64,000 nt of DNA, taken from positions 108,343-172,342 of the forward strand of contig DEBR01000005.1 in the NCBI GenBank assembly GCA_002348615.1, in the 5' to 3' direction. Made by a program: the position numbers and the translations under genes. How positions within the stretch are numbered: the first letter of the stretch is position 1; each line of letters starts with the position of its first letter. This DNA is from Candidatus Saccharibacteria bacterium UBA2951 (GTDB lineage Bacteria; Patescibacteriota; Saccharimonadia; Saccharimonadales; Saccharimonadaceae). The notes beneath the pieces were generated by a model. It made no database searches. It worked only from the letters and a program-made list of their open reading frames with translations, and was not told where the DNA came from. Shown here one piece after another: positions 1 to 8,794 of this stretch.

Positions 1-1407
1 CCTATCCGATTCGGCGTGCTCGCCAATGAAAAACTGTTCCTGCATAAGGCCGTCATGCGCCACGTGAACGATCGGGTAACCGGCTCGCAGTACCCACTTG
101 TTCATGAAGTCGCGTACCGGTTTTCCGCTAGCATCCTCAAGCGCTTGCCACAGATTCTCGCCTTCGGTGTTCTTGTATGCATAGGTTGTGAAATATTGCT
201 TCAATCCGCGCCGAAACGCGTCTTCGCCGACATACTGACGCAGCATACCGATCAAACGGCCGCCTTTGCCATAGACGATCGCGCCGTCGAACAGGCTGCT
301 GATTTCATCCGGATGGTTGACTTCCGTCTCGACCGGCTGCACGCCGTCGATCGCATCGCGGCGCATGGCCATCAGACTCCACGACGAGGCGTAGTCCATC
401 CAAATCCCCCAGTCTGGGTGCATGGCATGAATAGGCAGATTTTCAATGAAGTTCGCGAAACTCTCGTTGAGCCACAGGTTGTTCCACCATTTCATGGTCA
501 CGAGATTACCGAACCACTGGTGTGAAAGTTCATGGCCGACGACCATTGCGACGTAGTGCTTGCTGTCAACTGTGGCGGTGGCGGGGTCGGCCAAGAGAGC
601 GATTTCGCGGTAGGTAATCAATCCCCAGTTTTCCATGGCGCCCGATGTAAAGTCAGGGAGGGCAACGTGATCCGACTTAGGAAGCGGGTATTCGACGCCG
701 AAATAATCTTCAAAGTAATCAATCGTCTTTGCGGCAAAATCCAATGCGAAATCCAAGCTTTCCGGTTTTTGTGCAGATGTCGCCCATACGTTCACATCGA
801 TACCCCGGTTGGTTTTCGTCGAACGTTTGTGGAGGTCTCCGTACACCCAGGCAAGCAGGTAGCTGCTCATACGCGGGGTGGTCTCGAAGGTCGTAACTAA
901 TCGAGAGTTTTCATTCTTTTGGCTTTTGACCGGCATGTTTCCAAGCACCTCGACACCCGACTCGGTAGTAAGCGTGACATCAAACGTAGCTTTTGCCTCT
1001 GGCTCATCCAGGCAAGGGAATACTTCGCGAGCGTGATGGCTTTCGAACTGCGTCGCGATGAGCTCCTTTTTTTCACCGTCTTTCGTGAAATAGCACGGAT
1101 ACATGCCATGCATCTGGTCGGTTATTGTGCCGCTGAACGCGAACGTTACCGAATAATCGCTACCTGATTTCATATTTGCCTGAATTTCGACTTCATCATT
1201 TTCGCCTGACGAATACTCCGAACTGCTGCCATTGACATGGCAGGTGTCAATGACGAGCTCCTTAGCATGAACATACAGCGGGCCGTCTTTCACAGCCTTG
1301 CCGCGCATAGTGACGATTCCATTGAACGTCCGGCCAGGCCGGTCGATATCCAGTGAGAGTTCATAGTGTTCGGGTGCGAAATGGTCTGTCAGTCGTCGGG
1401 TAGTCAT
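1..1407 (-). CDS. pepN: M1 family zinc aminopeptidase, C-terminus cut by window edge
   Basis: Removes N-terminal residues from peptides, probably in the cytoplasm, feeding amino-acid recycling. Reading the minus strand from the ATG at 1407 gives about 469 uninterrupted codons that run off the window start. Seen: the exopeptidase motif GAMEN (near 625) and the zinc site HELSHQWFGN (near 520-534), followed about 18 residues later by NE in LWLNESFANF, the third zinc ligand. This order is typical of the M1/PepN family. The N-terminal beta domain starts MTTRRLTDHFAPEHYELSLD. The start is supported by a TATAAT box on the minus strand (1419-1414) that ends 6 nt before the ATG, so the mRNA may be leaderless. 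The helical C-terminal domain is mostly outside the window. Family is certain; peptide preference is not visible. Confidence 0.93.
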   Translation of the reverse strand, partial: MTTRRLTDHFAPEHYELSLDIDRPGRTFNGIVTMRGKAVKDGPLYVHAKELVIDTCHVNGSSSEYSSGENDEVEIQANMKSGSDYSVTFAFSGTITDQMHGMYPCYFTKDGEKKELIATQFESHHAREVFPCLDEPEAKATFDVTLTTESGVEVLGNMPVKSQKNENSRLVTTFETTPRMSSYLLAWVYGDLHKRSTKTNRGIDVNVWATSAQKPESLDFALDFAAKTIDYFEDYFGVEYPLPKSDHVALPDFTSGAMENWGLITYREIALLADPATATVDSKHYVAMVVGHELSHQWFGNLVTMKWWNNLWLNESFANFIENLPIHAMHPDWGIWMDYASSWSLMAMRRDAIDGVQPVETEVNHPDEISSLFDGAIVYGKGGRLIGMLRQYVGEDAFRRGLKQYFTTYAYKNTEGENLWQALEDASGKPVRDFMNKWVLRAGYPIVHVAHDGLMQEQFFIGEHAESDR

Positions 1408-1413
1408 GATTCA

Positions 1414-1421
1414 ATTATACT
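1414..1421. promoter_or_regulatory. Overlapping divergent -10 boxes
   Basis: On the minus strand TATAAT (1419-1414) lies 6 nt before the aminopeptidase ATG at 1407. On the plus strand TATACT (1416-1421) lies 8 nt before the HNH nuclease ATG at 1430. The two hexamers share four bases, so polymerase could occupy only one at a time. Both spacings would put the transcription start at or next to the A of the ATG. Promoter activity is inferred from sequence only. Confidence 0.6.
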
Positions 1422-1429
1422 CTATAGAT

Positions 1430-2089
1430 ATGACGAACTACCGAGCGCGCCGGACCATGTTAGTGGTGGTTCTATTGCTTCTTTTAGGAGTTCCGCTTTC
1501 TGGTGCGGTGTTCGACTTTCCAACGCTCGAAGAGGTCGTCGGATACAAAACAGCACCGGTGACAGGTGACCTAGCCTCTCTTCCCGTTAAAGGACGCGCG
1601 CCGAAAACGGGCTACAGCCGGGCGCAGTTCGGCGAAGGGTGGGGTACATCGCTCGGCTGTGACACGAGAAATGTCATACTCGGTCGGGATTTGAAGGAAG
1701 TTATGCGCGATCAAAGTTGTCGCGTCGTAAGTGGTGTACTAAACGACCCGTATACGGGGAAACAAATTCGTTTTACGCGGGGTGAAACGACAAGCGACGA
1801 TGTACAGATAGACCACGTCGTGGCGCTTTCCAACGCGTGGCAGACCGGCGCCCAGCAATTGCCGTACGAAAAACGAATCGCTTTCGCCAACGACCCCCTC
1901 AACCTATTAGCGGTTGAGGGCAAGGCCAATGAAAACAAGTCCGACGGCGATGCGGCCACATGGCTACCACCGAATAAACCGTTCCGCTGCCAATACGTCA
2001 ACCGTCAGATTGCGGTCAAGCTTAAGTATGGCTTATGGGTAACGGCCGCGGAGCAAGCGGCTATGGCTACGGTTTTACAAAAATGCTAA
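1430..2089 (+). CDS. Secreted HNH-type nuclease (DUF1524 family)
   Basis: Predicted extracytoplasmic endonuclease of 219 residues. Residues 1-27 form a signal peptide or anchor: basic start (NYRARR), then a run of V and L. The rest matches the DUF1524/HNH fold: GYSRAQFGEGW, CDTRN, the DDVQIDHVVALSNAW segment with the catalytic His, and NDPLNLLAV followed by NENKSDGDAATWLPP. Two Cys pairs (CDTRN/SC and FRC/QKC) could form disulfides, which suits export. The ATG at 1430 is chosen over an in-frame ATG at 1406 because the latter lies upstream of the -10 box. Its end overlaps by 4 nt the end of the convergent next gene. A role in degrading DNA for uptake or scavenging is inference. Confidence 0.85.
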   Translation: MTNYRARRTMLVVVLLLLLGVPLSGAVFDFPTLEEVVGYKTAPVTGDLASLPVKGRAPKTGYSRAQFGEGWGTSLGCDTRNVILGRDLKEVMRDQSCRVVSGVLNDPYTGKQIRFTRGETTSDDVQIDHVVALSNAWQTGAQQLPYEKRIAFANDPLNLLAVEGKANENKSDGDAATWLPPNKPFRCQYVNRQIAVKLKYGLWVTAAEQAAMATVLQKC

Positions 2090-2574
2090 TGGCAGACCAG
2101 GCCGATATTCAATACCGTCGCCAAACACATCGGGCTGCTATCGGACGGTTTAGAAGTGGCCTTACCGTCCTCTGTACCAGTTTGTGTTTGAGAGCCTGTA
2201 CTGCTGGACTGAACCGACGTTTGAGTAGCCGTCTGACCGGAGGTTGTCCCTGTTGAGGATGAGGCTACTTGGCCTGTTGAGGTATTCGATACGGAGCGAT
2301 TAGGCGTTGATACGCTCGTACTTGATTCAGCTTTTGCACCAGTTTCACCTTTGGAGTTTCCAGATTCTGATGATGCTTCAGACAAACTGGCGTTGATTGG
2401 AATGAGCGAAGATGCCCTACCGTCCGATCCTGATAGTACCGACTGCTGCGAGGTCGTGTCGGGCGGGTTGACCGCCCGTATGACGCCGACCGTCATGACA
2501 AAGCCGGTAAGCACCGACATGGTACTTAAAAACAACTTGTTTTTATAGATGGGTACGCGTTCAATCGCTAACAT
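2086..2574 (-). CDS. Membrane-anchored Ser/Thr-rich hypothetical protein
   Basis: Not assigned to a family. The 162-residue product has a short cytoplasmic start (MLAIERVPIYKNK), one hydrophobic segment at about residues 14-34, then a long low-complexity stretch rich in Ser, Thr, Gly and Gln (about residues 40-145) and a short tail with two Cys (PMCLATVLNIGLVCH). The architecture suggests an N-terminally anchored, disordered outer-surface protein whose Cys pair could form a small loop. The start has a strong ribosome-binding site, GGAGGAG, about 8 nt upstream. It converges on and overlaps the HNH nuclease gene by 4 nt. No homologue can be named from sequence alone. Confidence 0.7.
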   Translation of the reverse strand: MLAIERVPIYKNKLFLSTMSVLTGFVMTVGVIRAVNPPDTTSQQSVLSGSDGRASSLIPINASLSEASSESGNSKGETGAKAESSTSVSTPNRSVSNTSTGQVASSSTGTTSGQTATQTSVQSSSTGSQTQTGTEDGKATSKPSDSSPMCLATVLNIGLVCH

Positions 2575-2645
2575 TACTTCTCCTCCTCATCTGTGATTGA
2601 TTATCCCAATCGGTGACTAATTTTTCTGTAAGAATATTCACACGC

Positions 2646-2674
2646 TTGCAAGCTGTCGGGGGAAGCGTTATAAT
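2646..2674 (+). promoter_or_regulatory. Promoter of nusA
   Basis: TTGCAA (2646-2651), a 17-nt spacer and TATAAT (2669-2674) form a near-consensus housekeeping promoter. The expected start point at about 2681 leaves a leader of about 55 nt that contains the hairpin at 2686-2711. Confidence 0.7.
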
Positions 2675-2685
2675 AATTGCAGTAC

Positions 2686-2711
2686 ATTCCGGCCGGCAGG
2701 TCGGAATTTTT
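2686..2711 (+). terminator. Terminator-like hairpin in the nusA leader
   Basis: ATTCCGGCC (2686-2694) pairs with GGTCGGAAT (2699-2707) around a GGCA tetraloop and is followed at once by a T run (2707-2711). It lies between the promoter and the nusA start codon, so it looks like an attenuator. B. subtilis NusA is known to control its own gene by premature termination; the same here is inference. Confidence 0.6.
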
Positions 2712-2736
2712 AGTACAAAGAATCGAAAGGAAATAC

Positions 2737-3855
2737 ATGGAAGATCTAAACATAAAGCAGCTGACGCTGGCAGTACGGACCATCGCCGAAGAAAAGAACC
2801 TGCCGGAAGAAGTCGTCATGGATGTAATCGAGCAGGCGATCGCCGCTGCTTGGCGCCGTGATAACGGTGAACGTGACCAGGATGTCCGGGCTGAGCTGAA
2901 TGTCAACGATGGTACCGCAAAGGTATTCGTGCGCTGGACGGTCGTTGAAACGGTCGAGAACCCGGCAGCCGAACTGACCGTCGAAGAAGCACAGGAAAAG
3001 AAAAAAGGTGCGAAAGAAGGTGACGTCATCGAGGAAAAGCATGAGGTCACAGCGTTTGGTCGCGTTGCCGCGCAGACCGCCAAGCAGGTTGTGTTGCAGC
3101 GACTGCGTGAAGCCGAACGAGAAGTCGTACTTGAAGAATACGAAGATAAGATCGGGACCATCGTTACCGGTGTCGTCCAGCGTGTCGAGCCGCGCGTTGT
3201 ACGTGTGGAACTGGGTAAAGCGGTCGGTATTATTCCGCAGAGCGAACAGATTCAAGGCGAATTTTACAGCATCGGTTCACGTATAAAGGTATTTATCAAG
3301 GATATCGAGCGTGACAACCGTGGTCCGCAGCTTATTTTGTCACGAGCGAACGAAGCATTCGTCGACTTTTTGTTCCGACAGGAAGTGCCGGAAATGGAAA
3401 GCGGCGCGGTAGAAATTAAAGCCATCGCACGTGAAGCTGGTCGACGAACAAAACTCGCGGTCTACTCAAGCGTGCCAGGTGTCGATCCGGTCGGAACGTT
3501 CGTCGGTGGCCATGGAACACGTGTCCAGGCGGTCATGAACGAAGTGGGTGACCAGGAAAAAATCGACATCATTCCGTACAGTGATGACCCTGAAACATTC
3601 ATCCGAAGCGCCCTCGGGCCGGCGGAAGTCGCGAAGGTAGAGATTGATAAAGAGGCCAAGCGAGCCAAGGTATTCGTAGCCGAAGATCAGCAGTCAATCG
3701 CTATCGGCCGCGCAGGACAGAACGTGCGTCTGGCTAGCAAACTGACCGGGTACGAACTTGATATTGAAACAGCCACCAAGAAATCGGAAACAAAAGCGCC
3801 GAAGAAGAATATCGAGGACAGCTTACTCGACGCATTGAACGAGTCAGCCGAATAA
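2737..3855 (+). CDS. nusA: Transcription termination/antitermination factor NusA
   Basis: Binds RNA polymerase and nascent RNA to modulate pausing, termination and antitermination. The 372-residue product has the N-terminal polymerase-binding domain (about 1-130, including FGRVAAQTAKQVVLQRLREAE), an S1 domain (about 135-205, GTIVTGVVQRVEPRVVRVELG) and two KH domains (about 205-345; AIGRAGQNVRLASKLTGYELDI in KH2). It ends soon after KH2, so it lacks the acidic repeats of E. coli NusA. ATG 2737 is preceded by GAAAGGAAATAC; an upstream in-frame ATG at 2677 precedes the likely transcript start and is rejected. Usual neighbours rimP and infB are not adjacent; clpC follows under its own control. 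Confidence 0.96.
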   Translation: MEDLNIKQLTLAVRTIAEEKNLPEEVVMDVIEQAIAAAWRRDNGERDQDVRAELNVNDGTAKVFVRWTVVETVENPAAELTVEEAQEKKKGAKEGDVIEEKHEVTAFGRVAAQTAKQVVLQRLREAEREVVLEEYEDKIGTIVTGVVQRVEPRVVRVELGKAVGIIPQSEQIQGEFYSIGSRIKVFIKDIERDNRGPQLILSRANEAFVDFLFRQEVPEMESGAVEIKAIAREAGRRTKLAVYSSVPGVDPVGTFVGGHGTRVQAVMNEVGDQEKIDIIPYSDDPETFIRSALGPAEVAKVEIDKEAKRAKVFVAEDQQSIAIGRAGQNVRLASKLTGYELDIETATKKSETKAPKKNIEDSLLDALNESAE

Positions 3856-3872
3856 TAGGTTCACGAACTGAA

Positions 3873-3899
3873 TTAGCACTCACATTGATTGAGTGCTAA
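3873..3899 (+). promoter_or_regulatory. CIRCE operator (HrcA site) upstream of clpC
   Basis: TTAGCACTC (3873-3881), nine bases, GAGTGCTAA (3891-3899) is an exact match to the CIRCE inverted repeat bound by the heat-shock repressor HrcA. A TATACT box follows at 3908-3913, so the operator covers the -35 region. ClpC is therefore probably derepressed on heat or protein-folding stress. An identical element precedes clpP at 25390. Confidence 0.93.
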
Positions 3900-3987
3900 T
3901 TTTTATGTATACTAAGTATAGTAATGCGTTAGGTCAAAGATTGAATACCGCTTGCGCATACTGATCAGGAGGACGATAATAAGTATT

Positions 3988-6462
3988 ATGGCAGATGACT
4001 TCGCAGAATTTGTGTCACGGCTAACCGACAATGCCAAAACGAGCTTGCAGCATGCCAACGCTATCGCGCGCGGGTATGGAAGCGCTTATATTGGCACCGA
4101 ACACTTACTGCTCGGAGTATTAGCACAAGGATCGAGTGTCGGCGCGAAAATGCTCGCGGACGCGCATGTCACGTTGGAACGCGCCGAATTGGCGCTAAAC
4201 CTAAGCCCACGCAATATCGTTATCAGTACGGGCGCGTTATCGTTGAGTGAGACCGCGAAACTGACACTTAAGATGGGCTGGGAAATCGCGCAGGAATTCC
4301 ACCAGGATCACCTCGGCACCGAACATATCCTGTATAGCATTTTGAACCAAAAGAGCGCACGAGCGTCAACGCTCCTTCGGGAAATGAACGTTGATATTTC
4401 AGAACTTCGCGCTGAACTCGAAGATTTCTTTGACCGTCAGCACAATGCCTTTCACGATGGTGAATCTACCGTCATCGACGCTCCTAAACGCACAAAACGG
4501 GGAGGCGCGCTTGAAACGTTCGGAACCGACCTGACGGCACGTGCAAGGGAAGGAAAACTTGACCCCGTTATTGGTCGGGACGTCCAGACCGAGCGGCTTA
4601 TCACTGTCCTGAGCCGTCGCACCAAGAACAACCCTGTCCTGATTGGTGAGCCAGGGGTTGGTAAAACTGCTATCGTTGAAGGGTTGGCGCAGCGAATTGC
4701 CCGCGAAGACGTGCCTGACCACCTGCTCGACCAACGAGTCATTCAACTTGACTTGGCGGGTATGATCGCTGGTACGAAATATCGCGGCGAGTTTGAAGAA
4801 CGCCTGAAAAAAGTCATTTCAGAACTGACAGAATCCAACAATACCATCGTTTTTATCGATGAACTCCATCTTCTCGTGGGTGCGGGAGCGGCCGAAGGGG
4901 CTCTAGACGCGGCCAACATGCTAAAGCCCGCCTTGGCCCGCGGCGAACTTCATATGATCGGCGCCACGACCGTTGACGAATATCGCAAGCACATCGAAAA
5001 AGATAGCGCGCTGGAGCGTCGGTTCCAGGCGATCATGGTACCTGAGCCATCTCTCAAAGATACCATCGCGATCGTGAAGGGCCTAAAAAGCTATTACGAA
5101 CGCCACCATGGCGTTACGATCAGTGACGAAGTGATTGAAACGACCGTCTATCTTGCCGACCGTTACGTGTCTGAACGCTACATGCCGGATAAGGCGATAG
5201 ACGTCATTGATGAGGCAGCGGCGTTGACTCGAGTCGAGCGATCGGGTCGTCCGAGCAAACGTCGTGACTACATGCGTCAACTGAAAAATCTGAATGAAAA
5301 GATGGACGAAGCGGTCGCAGCTGAAGATTACGAGCGAGCGGCACTTTATAAGACCCGTTCCGTTCAGATTAATGAAAAATTAGAGGAACTGAAAGAAAAG
5401 TGCGAAAACAAGACACCCGTCACGCTTACTGAAGACCATGTCGCGCAGGCTGTATCGGTCATGACCGGCGTGCCGGTCAAACGGCTTCAGAAGTCTGAAG
5501 CCACGGTGCTGCGTTCCCTCGAAAAACACCTGGCGAAATATATCGTCGGCCAAGAAGAAGCTGTTGAAAAGGTCGCAAGAGCCGTACGACGCTCGCGGAG
5601 CGGGGTCGCCAGTTCAAAGCGCCCGATCGGTTCGTTCGTATTCATGGGGCCGACCGGAGTCGGAAAAACGGAACTAGCCCGTGTGCTTGCCCGTGAGGTG
5701 TTCGGGAGTGACGATGCGCTCATAAAGATAGATATGAGCGAATTCGGTGAACGCCACAATACATCGCGTTTGCTCGGGGCACCGGCCGGTTATATCGGGT
5801 ATGACGATGACGGGCAATTGACGGACAAGATTCGCCGGCAGCCATACAGCGTCGTGCTGTTCGATGAAATAGAAAAGGCCCACCCGGACGTATTCCAGCT
5901 GCTCTTGCAGCTGCTCGAAGACGGAGCTTTGACGGATGCCAAGGGTCGCAAAGTCGACTTTTCGAACACCATCGTCATACTTACGAGCAATGTCGGTGCC
6001 GAGGCAATGCAGAAAGAAGCTTCTCTCGGTTTCCATGCTACCAGCCGTAAGGCGGTAAGCGCGATGGAAGAAGAGCACGCCGCCAATGCCGAACTCGCCG
6101 AATCAAGTCTGAAAAAAATCATGCGTCCGGAACTTATCAACCGGTTTGACGCGCTGGTCACATTCCGTGCCCTCACCCGACAAGAGGTCGGCAAGATATT
6201 TAACCTACTTATAGGCGAACTCGACGAGCGGCTGAGTTCAAAAGGTATCCATCTTGTGGTAACACCAGCTGCGAAACGGTTGATTATTGAGAAGGGCTAC
6301 GACGAGAAATATGGTGCTCGGCCACTCAGACGAGCTATTCAGGATGAACTGGAGCATGCGATTGCCGACGGTATCTTATCGGGCGAGTATGAGAAGGGGA
6401 CGGTTTTGACCGCAACCGCCGATAAAGGTAAAATAGCGGTACATGTCACAAGCGAAGAGTAG
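3988..6462 (+). CDS. clpC: ATP-dependent Clp protease ATPase subunit ClpC
   Basis: AAA+ unfoldase that feeds proteins to ClpP. The 824-residue product has tandem Clp N repeats (about 5-145), NBD1 with Walker A GEPGVGKT and Walker [12 protein letters not shown], a middle UVR-type segment (about 425-475, [16 protein letters not shown]) that marks ClpC rather than ClpB, and NBD2 with Walker A GPTGVGKT, Walker [12 protein letters not shown] and the C-terminal D2-small domain ([14 protein letters not shown]). The start at 3988 (MADDFAEF) is chosen from homology; an AGGAGG lies 15 nt upstream, an unusually long gap. Control is by CIRCE. Its last 20 bases overlap the next gene. ClpP is encoded separately at 25437. 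Confidence 0.96.
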   Translation: MADDFAEFVSRLTDNAKTSLQHANAIARGYGSAYIGTEHLLLGVLAQGSSVGAKMLADAHVTLERAELALNLSPRNIVISTGALSLSETAKLTLKMGWEIAQEFHQDHLGTEHILYSILNQKSARASTLLREMNVDISELRAELEDFFDRQHNAFHDGESTVIDAPKRTKRGGALETFGTDLTARAREGKLDPVIGRDVQTERLITVLSRRTKNNPVLIGEPGVGKTAIVEGLAQRIAREDVPDHLLDQRVIQLDLAGMIAGTKYRGEFEERLKKVISELTESNNTIVFIDELHLLVGAGAAEGALDAANMLKPALARGELHMIGATTVDEYRKHIEKDSALERRFQAIMVPEPSLKDTIAIVKGLKSYYERHHGVTISDEVIETTVYLADRYVSERYMPDKAIDVIDEAAALTRVERSGRPSKRRDYMRQLKNLNEKMDEAVAAEDYERAALYKTRSVQINEKLEELKEKCENKTPVTLTEDHVAQAVSVMTGVPVKRLQKSEATVLRSLEKHLAKYIVGQEEAVEKVARAVRRSRSGVASSKRPIGSFVFMGPTGVGKTELARVLAREVFGSDDALIKIDMSEFGERHNTSRLLGAPAGYIGYDDDGQLTDKIRRQPYSVVLFDEIEKAHPDVFQLLLQLLEDGALTDAKGRKVDFSNTIVILTSNVGAEAMQKEASLGFHATSRKAVSAMEEEHAANAELAESSLKKIMRPELINRFDALVTFRALTRQEVGKIFNLLIGELDERLSSKGIHLVVTPAAKRLIIEKGYDEKYGARPLRRAIQDELEHAIADGILSGEYEKGTVLTATADKGKIAVHVTSEE

Positions 6463-7429
6463 GCGGACATCATGGGTGGGCTGGATCGTTTCGATCCTCC
6501 TTGTCGCAGGCTCGATATGGCTTTGGTTTGAACGCCAGTATGTCGTCGACGCCATCCAGTACAACCAATATACTCCGACTGTAACCGTCAAAGAGGTGGC
6601 GAACCAGGCGGGGCTGACCGATGACGCCAGGTTCACCTTCTATGCGACGCGGCCATCGGTTGAGTCTCGAGACGACTTTAATCAGCATTGCCAAAGAAAA
6701 GAAGCTGACAGCCCTATCCTCGGGTGTTATGTGTTAAGTCGAATATACATATACAATGTTACAGATGAAAGGCTATCAGGCACCAAAGCCGTCACTGCGG
6801 CACATGAGCTGCTACATGCTAAATATGATCGACTGCCGGATTCTGAGAAGAAACGATTGCAGCCCCTACTCCAGGCCGCGTATAAACGAGTAACGAATAG
6901 CGAGCTTGAAGCACGTATGAAATACTATGAAAAAACTGAGCCAGGTGAAGCATTTAATGAGCTACATTCCATACTTGGAACAGAATACCTTTCATTAGGT
7001 CCAGAGCTAGAAGACTACTACAAGCATTATTTTAAAGACAGGTCTGCGTTAGTAGCTTTACATCAAAAAGTTGCACAAACATTCTTGAAGCTTCATGAGG
7101 AAGCAGATTCACTTGCAAATGAAATTGAAAAATTAGCTCACTCAATCAATAGCAAGAAGGCTCAATATGATGTTGAAGTTGCCGGTTTCAATCAAAGTGT
7201 TGAATATTTTAATACCCATGCACAAGAATTCACTACGCAGCAGGATTTTCAAGCAGCACGGCAAAGACTAATAAATAAAAGTAAAGAGCTCGGTGACTTT
7301 AGACAAAGTATTCTTGCAGACATAGCAAAGTATAAAACCTTATTAGCAAAGTTAGACGCAATTAATGCAGAGGCAGCTTCGCTTAACGCCAGTCTTGATA
7401 GCACCTTGTCGGACGTTCCTAAGATATAA
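6443..7429 (+). CDS. Membrane-anchored HExxH metallopeptidase-like protein with coiled coil
   Basis: No family could be assigned. The 328-residue product has an N-terminal transmembrane segment (about residues 10-28, WVGWIVSILLVAGSIWLWF), an outer domain with AAHELLHAKYD (about residues 118-128), which is the HExxH zinc-binding signature, and a long alpha-helical C-terminal half (about 195-320) rich in E, K, A and L with heptad character. HELLH plus a membrane anchor suggests a cell-surface zinc peptidase; the third ligand is not obvious, one candidate being Glu in NSELEARMKYYEK. A TAAAAT box 8 nt before the ATG, inside clpC, suggests its own leaderless transcript. The second half is clearly more AT-rich than neighbouring genes. 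Confidence 0.7.
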   Translation: MSQAKSRRTSWVGWIVSILLVAGSIWLWFERQYVVDAIQYNQYTPTVTVKEVANQAGLTDDARFTFYATRPSVESRDDFNQHCQRKEADSPILGCYVLSRIYIYNVTDERLSGTKAVTAAHELLHAKYDRLPDSEKKRLQPLLQAAYKRVTNSELEARMKYYEKTEPGEAFNELHSILGTEYLSLGPELEDYYKHYFKDRSALVALHQKVAQTFLKLHEEADSLANEIEKLAHSINSKKAQYDVEVAGFNQSVEYFNTHAQEFTTQQDFQAARQRLINKSKELGDFRQSILADIAKYKTLLAKLDAINAEAASLNASLDSTLSDVPKI

Positions 7430-7430
7430 T
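7425..7430 (+). promoter_or_regulatory. -10 box of radA embedded in the preceding stop codon
   Basis: TATAAT at 7425-7430 contains the TAA stop of the preceding gene and ends exactly 6 nt before the radA ATG at 7437. Transcription would start at about the A of the ATG, giving a leaderless message. Confidence 0.55.
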
Positions 7431-7436
7431 AAGGTG

Positions 7437-8783
7437 ATGGCAAAGGCAAAAACACGGTTCGTATGCGGCAACTGCGGCGCAAACTATACGAAATGGACGG
7501 GACGATGCGAAAACTGTGGAGCATGGAATACTCTCACGGAAGAAGCGATTGATGCCGGCGCTTCTGTCGTGGCGAAGGGCACTGTATCGGGTACCGTTTT
7601 AAAACCTCAGTCTATCGGGTCCATTGAAGTGTCAGAGCTTGAAGCACGTCTTGATACGGGCTTCAGCGAGCTCAATGATGTGCTTGGCGGAGGTATATTG
7701 CCTGGAGGAGTCATGCTCGTAGCCGGACAACCTGGAATCGGGAAAAGCACGCTGCTGCTTCAGGTTGCCGCAAGCGTCGCGATGGACAGGCCGGTACTGT
7801 ACGTCAGCGGCGAAGAAAGTGCTCATCAGGTACGTCTGCGTGCGGAACGCCTTGGCGCGACCGCGAACGAACATCTGGATTTTGTCGCCAGCACCAGCGC
7901 AGATGATATCGGGGCGACCATCCGTGCGGGTAGCCATAAACTGATTATTATCGACTCTATCCAGACGCTTAGCTTGGGCGATATTACGAGCGCTCCGGGC
8001 ACTGTCAGTCAAATCACGAATTCATCGAACGTCATCATACGGGCAGCCAAGGCATCGGGCGCCGCAGTTATATTGGTCGGGCATGTCACGAAAGAAGGCA
8101 GCATCGCCGGTCCGAAGGTGCTTGAACACTTGGTCGACGTCGTACTGCAATTCGAGGGTGATCGCTATGGCGGATTCAAGATCGTTCGCGCCGTTAAAAA
8201 TCGTTACGGCTCAACGTCGGAAACGGCTTTATTCGAAATGGAAGAGGAAGGCCTGAAGGTCGTAAAGAATCCCTCGGCAGCTCTTTTGGCTGAACGTCAG
8301 AACGCCGACGGATCGGTGGTCTTAGCGACCATGGAAGGGACACGGCCGCTCCTCGTTGAGATTCAGGCTCTTGTGAATCCCACTAGTTTCGGGTATCCTA
8401 AACGGACTGCCAGCGGGTTTGACCTAAATAGGCTCAACCTCTTGATCGCGGTTCTCGAGCGACGTACGAAACTGAACTTATCAGATAAAGATATCTACAT
8501 TAATGTCGTCGGCGGTTTGAAGATCGTTGATCCCGCGGCGGATCTGGCGGTGTGTATGGCGATCGCAAGCGCGGCTGCTGAGCGCCGGCTTGACGATTCG
8601 GTGGTCGTATTCGGGGAAGTTGGCCTGGGAGGTGAAATCCGTTCCGCGCGTCAACCTGAACGACGGGTGGCCGAAGCGAAAAAACTGGGCTTCACGCATT
8701 CGATCGGTCCAAAAAGCACGAAAAAGACGGTAACGACACCCGTCACGACGCTCCGTCAGGCGCTCATTGACTATCTAAAATAA
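7437..8783 (+). CDS. radA: DNA repair ATPase RadA (Sms)
   Basis: RecA-like ATPase that processes recombination intermediates and helps branch migration. The 448-residue product has the N-terminal C4 zinc finger (CGNCGANYTKWTGRCENCG, residues about 9-27), a RecA-type core with Walker A GQPGIGKS, the RadA signature KNRYGS and a C-terminal Lon-protease-like domain without a peptidase Ser-Lys dyad (KDIYINVVGG, FGEVGLGGEIR). Length is normal. ATG 7437 (MAKAKTRF) is chosen because upstream in-frame codons lie inside the previous gene and before the -10 box. In a naturally competent epibiont it may also act in uptake of foreign DNA, which is inference. Confidence 0.96.
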   Translation: MAKAKTRFVCGNCGANYTKWTGRCENCGAWNTLTEEAIDAGASVVAKGTVSGTVLKPQSIGSIEVSELEARLDTGFSELNDVLGGGILPGGVMLVAGQPGIGKSTLLLQVAASVAMDRPVLYVSGEESAHQVRLRAERLGATANEHLDFVASTSADDIGATIRAGSHKLIIIDSIQTLSLGDITSAPGTVSQITNSSNVIIRAAKASGAAVILVGHVTKEGSIAGPKVLEHLVDVVLQFEGDRYGGFKIVRAVKNRYGSTSETALFEMEEEGLKVVKNPSAALLAERQNADGSVVLATMEGTRPLLVEIQALVNPTSFGYPKRTASGFDLNRLNLLIAVLERRTKLNLSDKDIYINVVGGLKIVDPAADLAVCMAIASAAAERRLDDSVVVFGEVGLGGEIRSARQPERRVAEAKKLGFTHSIGPKSTKKTVTTPVTTLRQALIDYLK

Positions 8784-8794
8784 AGGAACCACAC

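Noticed and set aside
2677..2736. Upstream in-frame start for nusA
   Set aside because: The codons lie before or inside the leader hairpin and upstream of the expected transcript start; the translation is not NusA-like.
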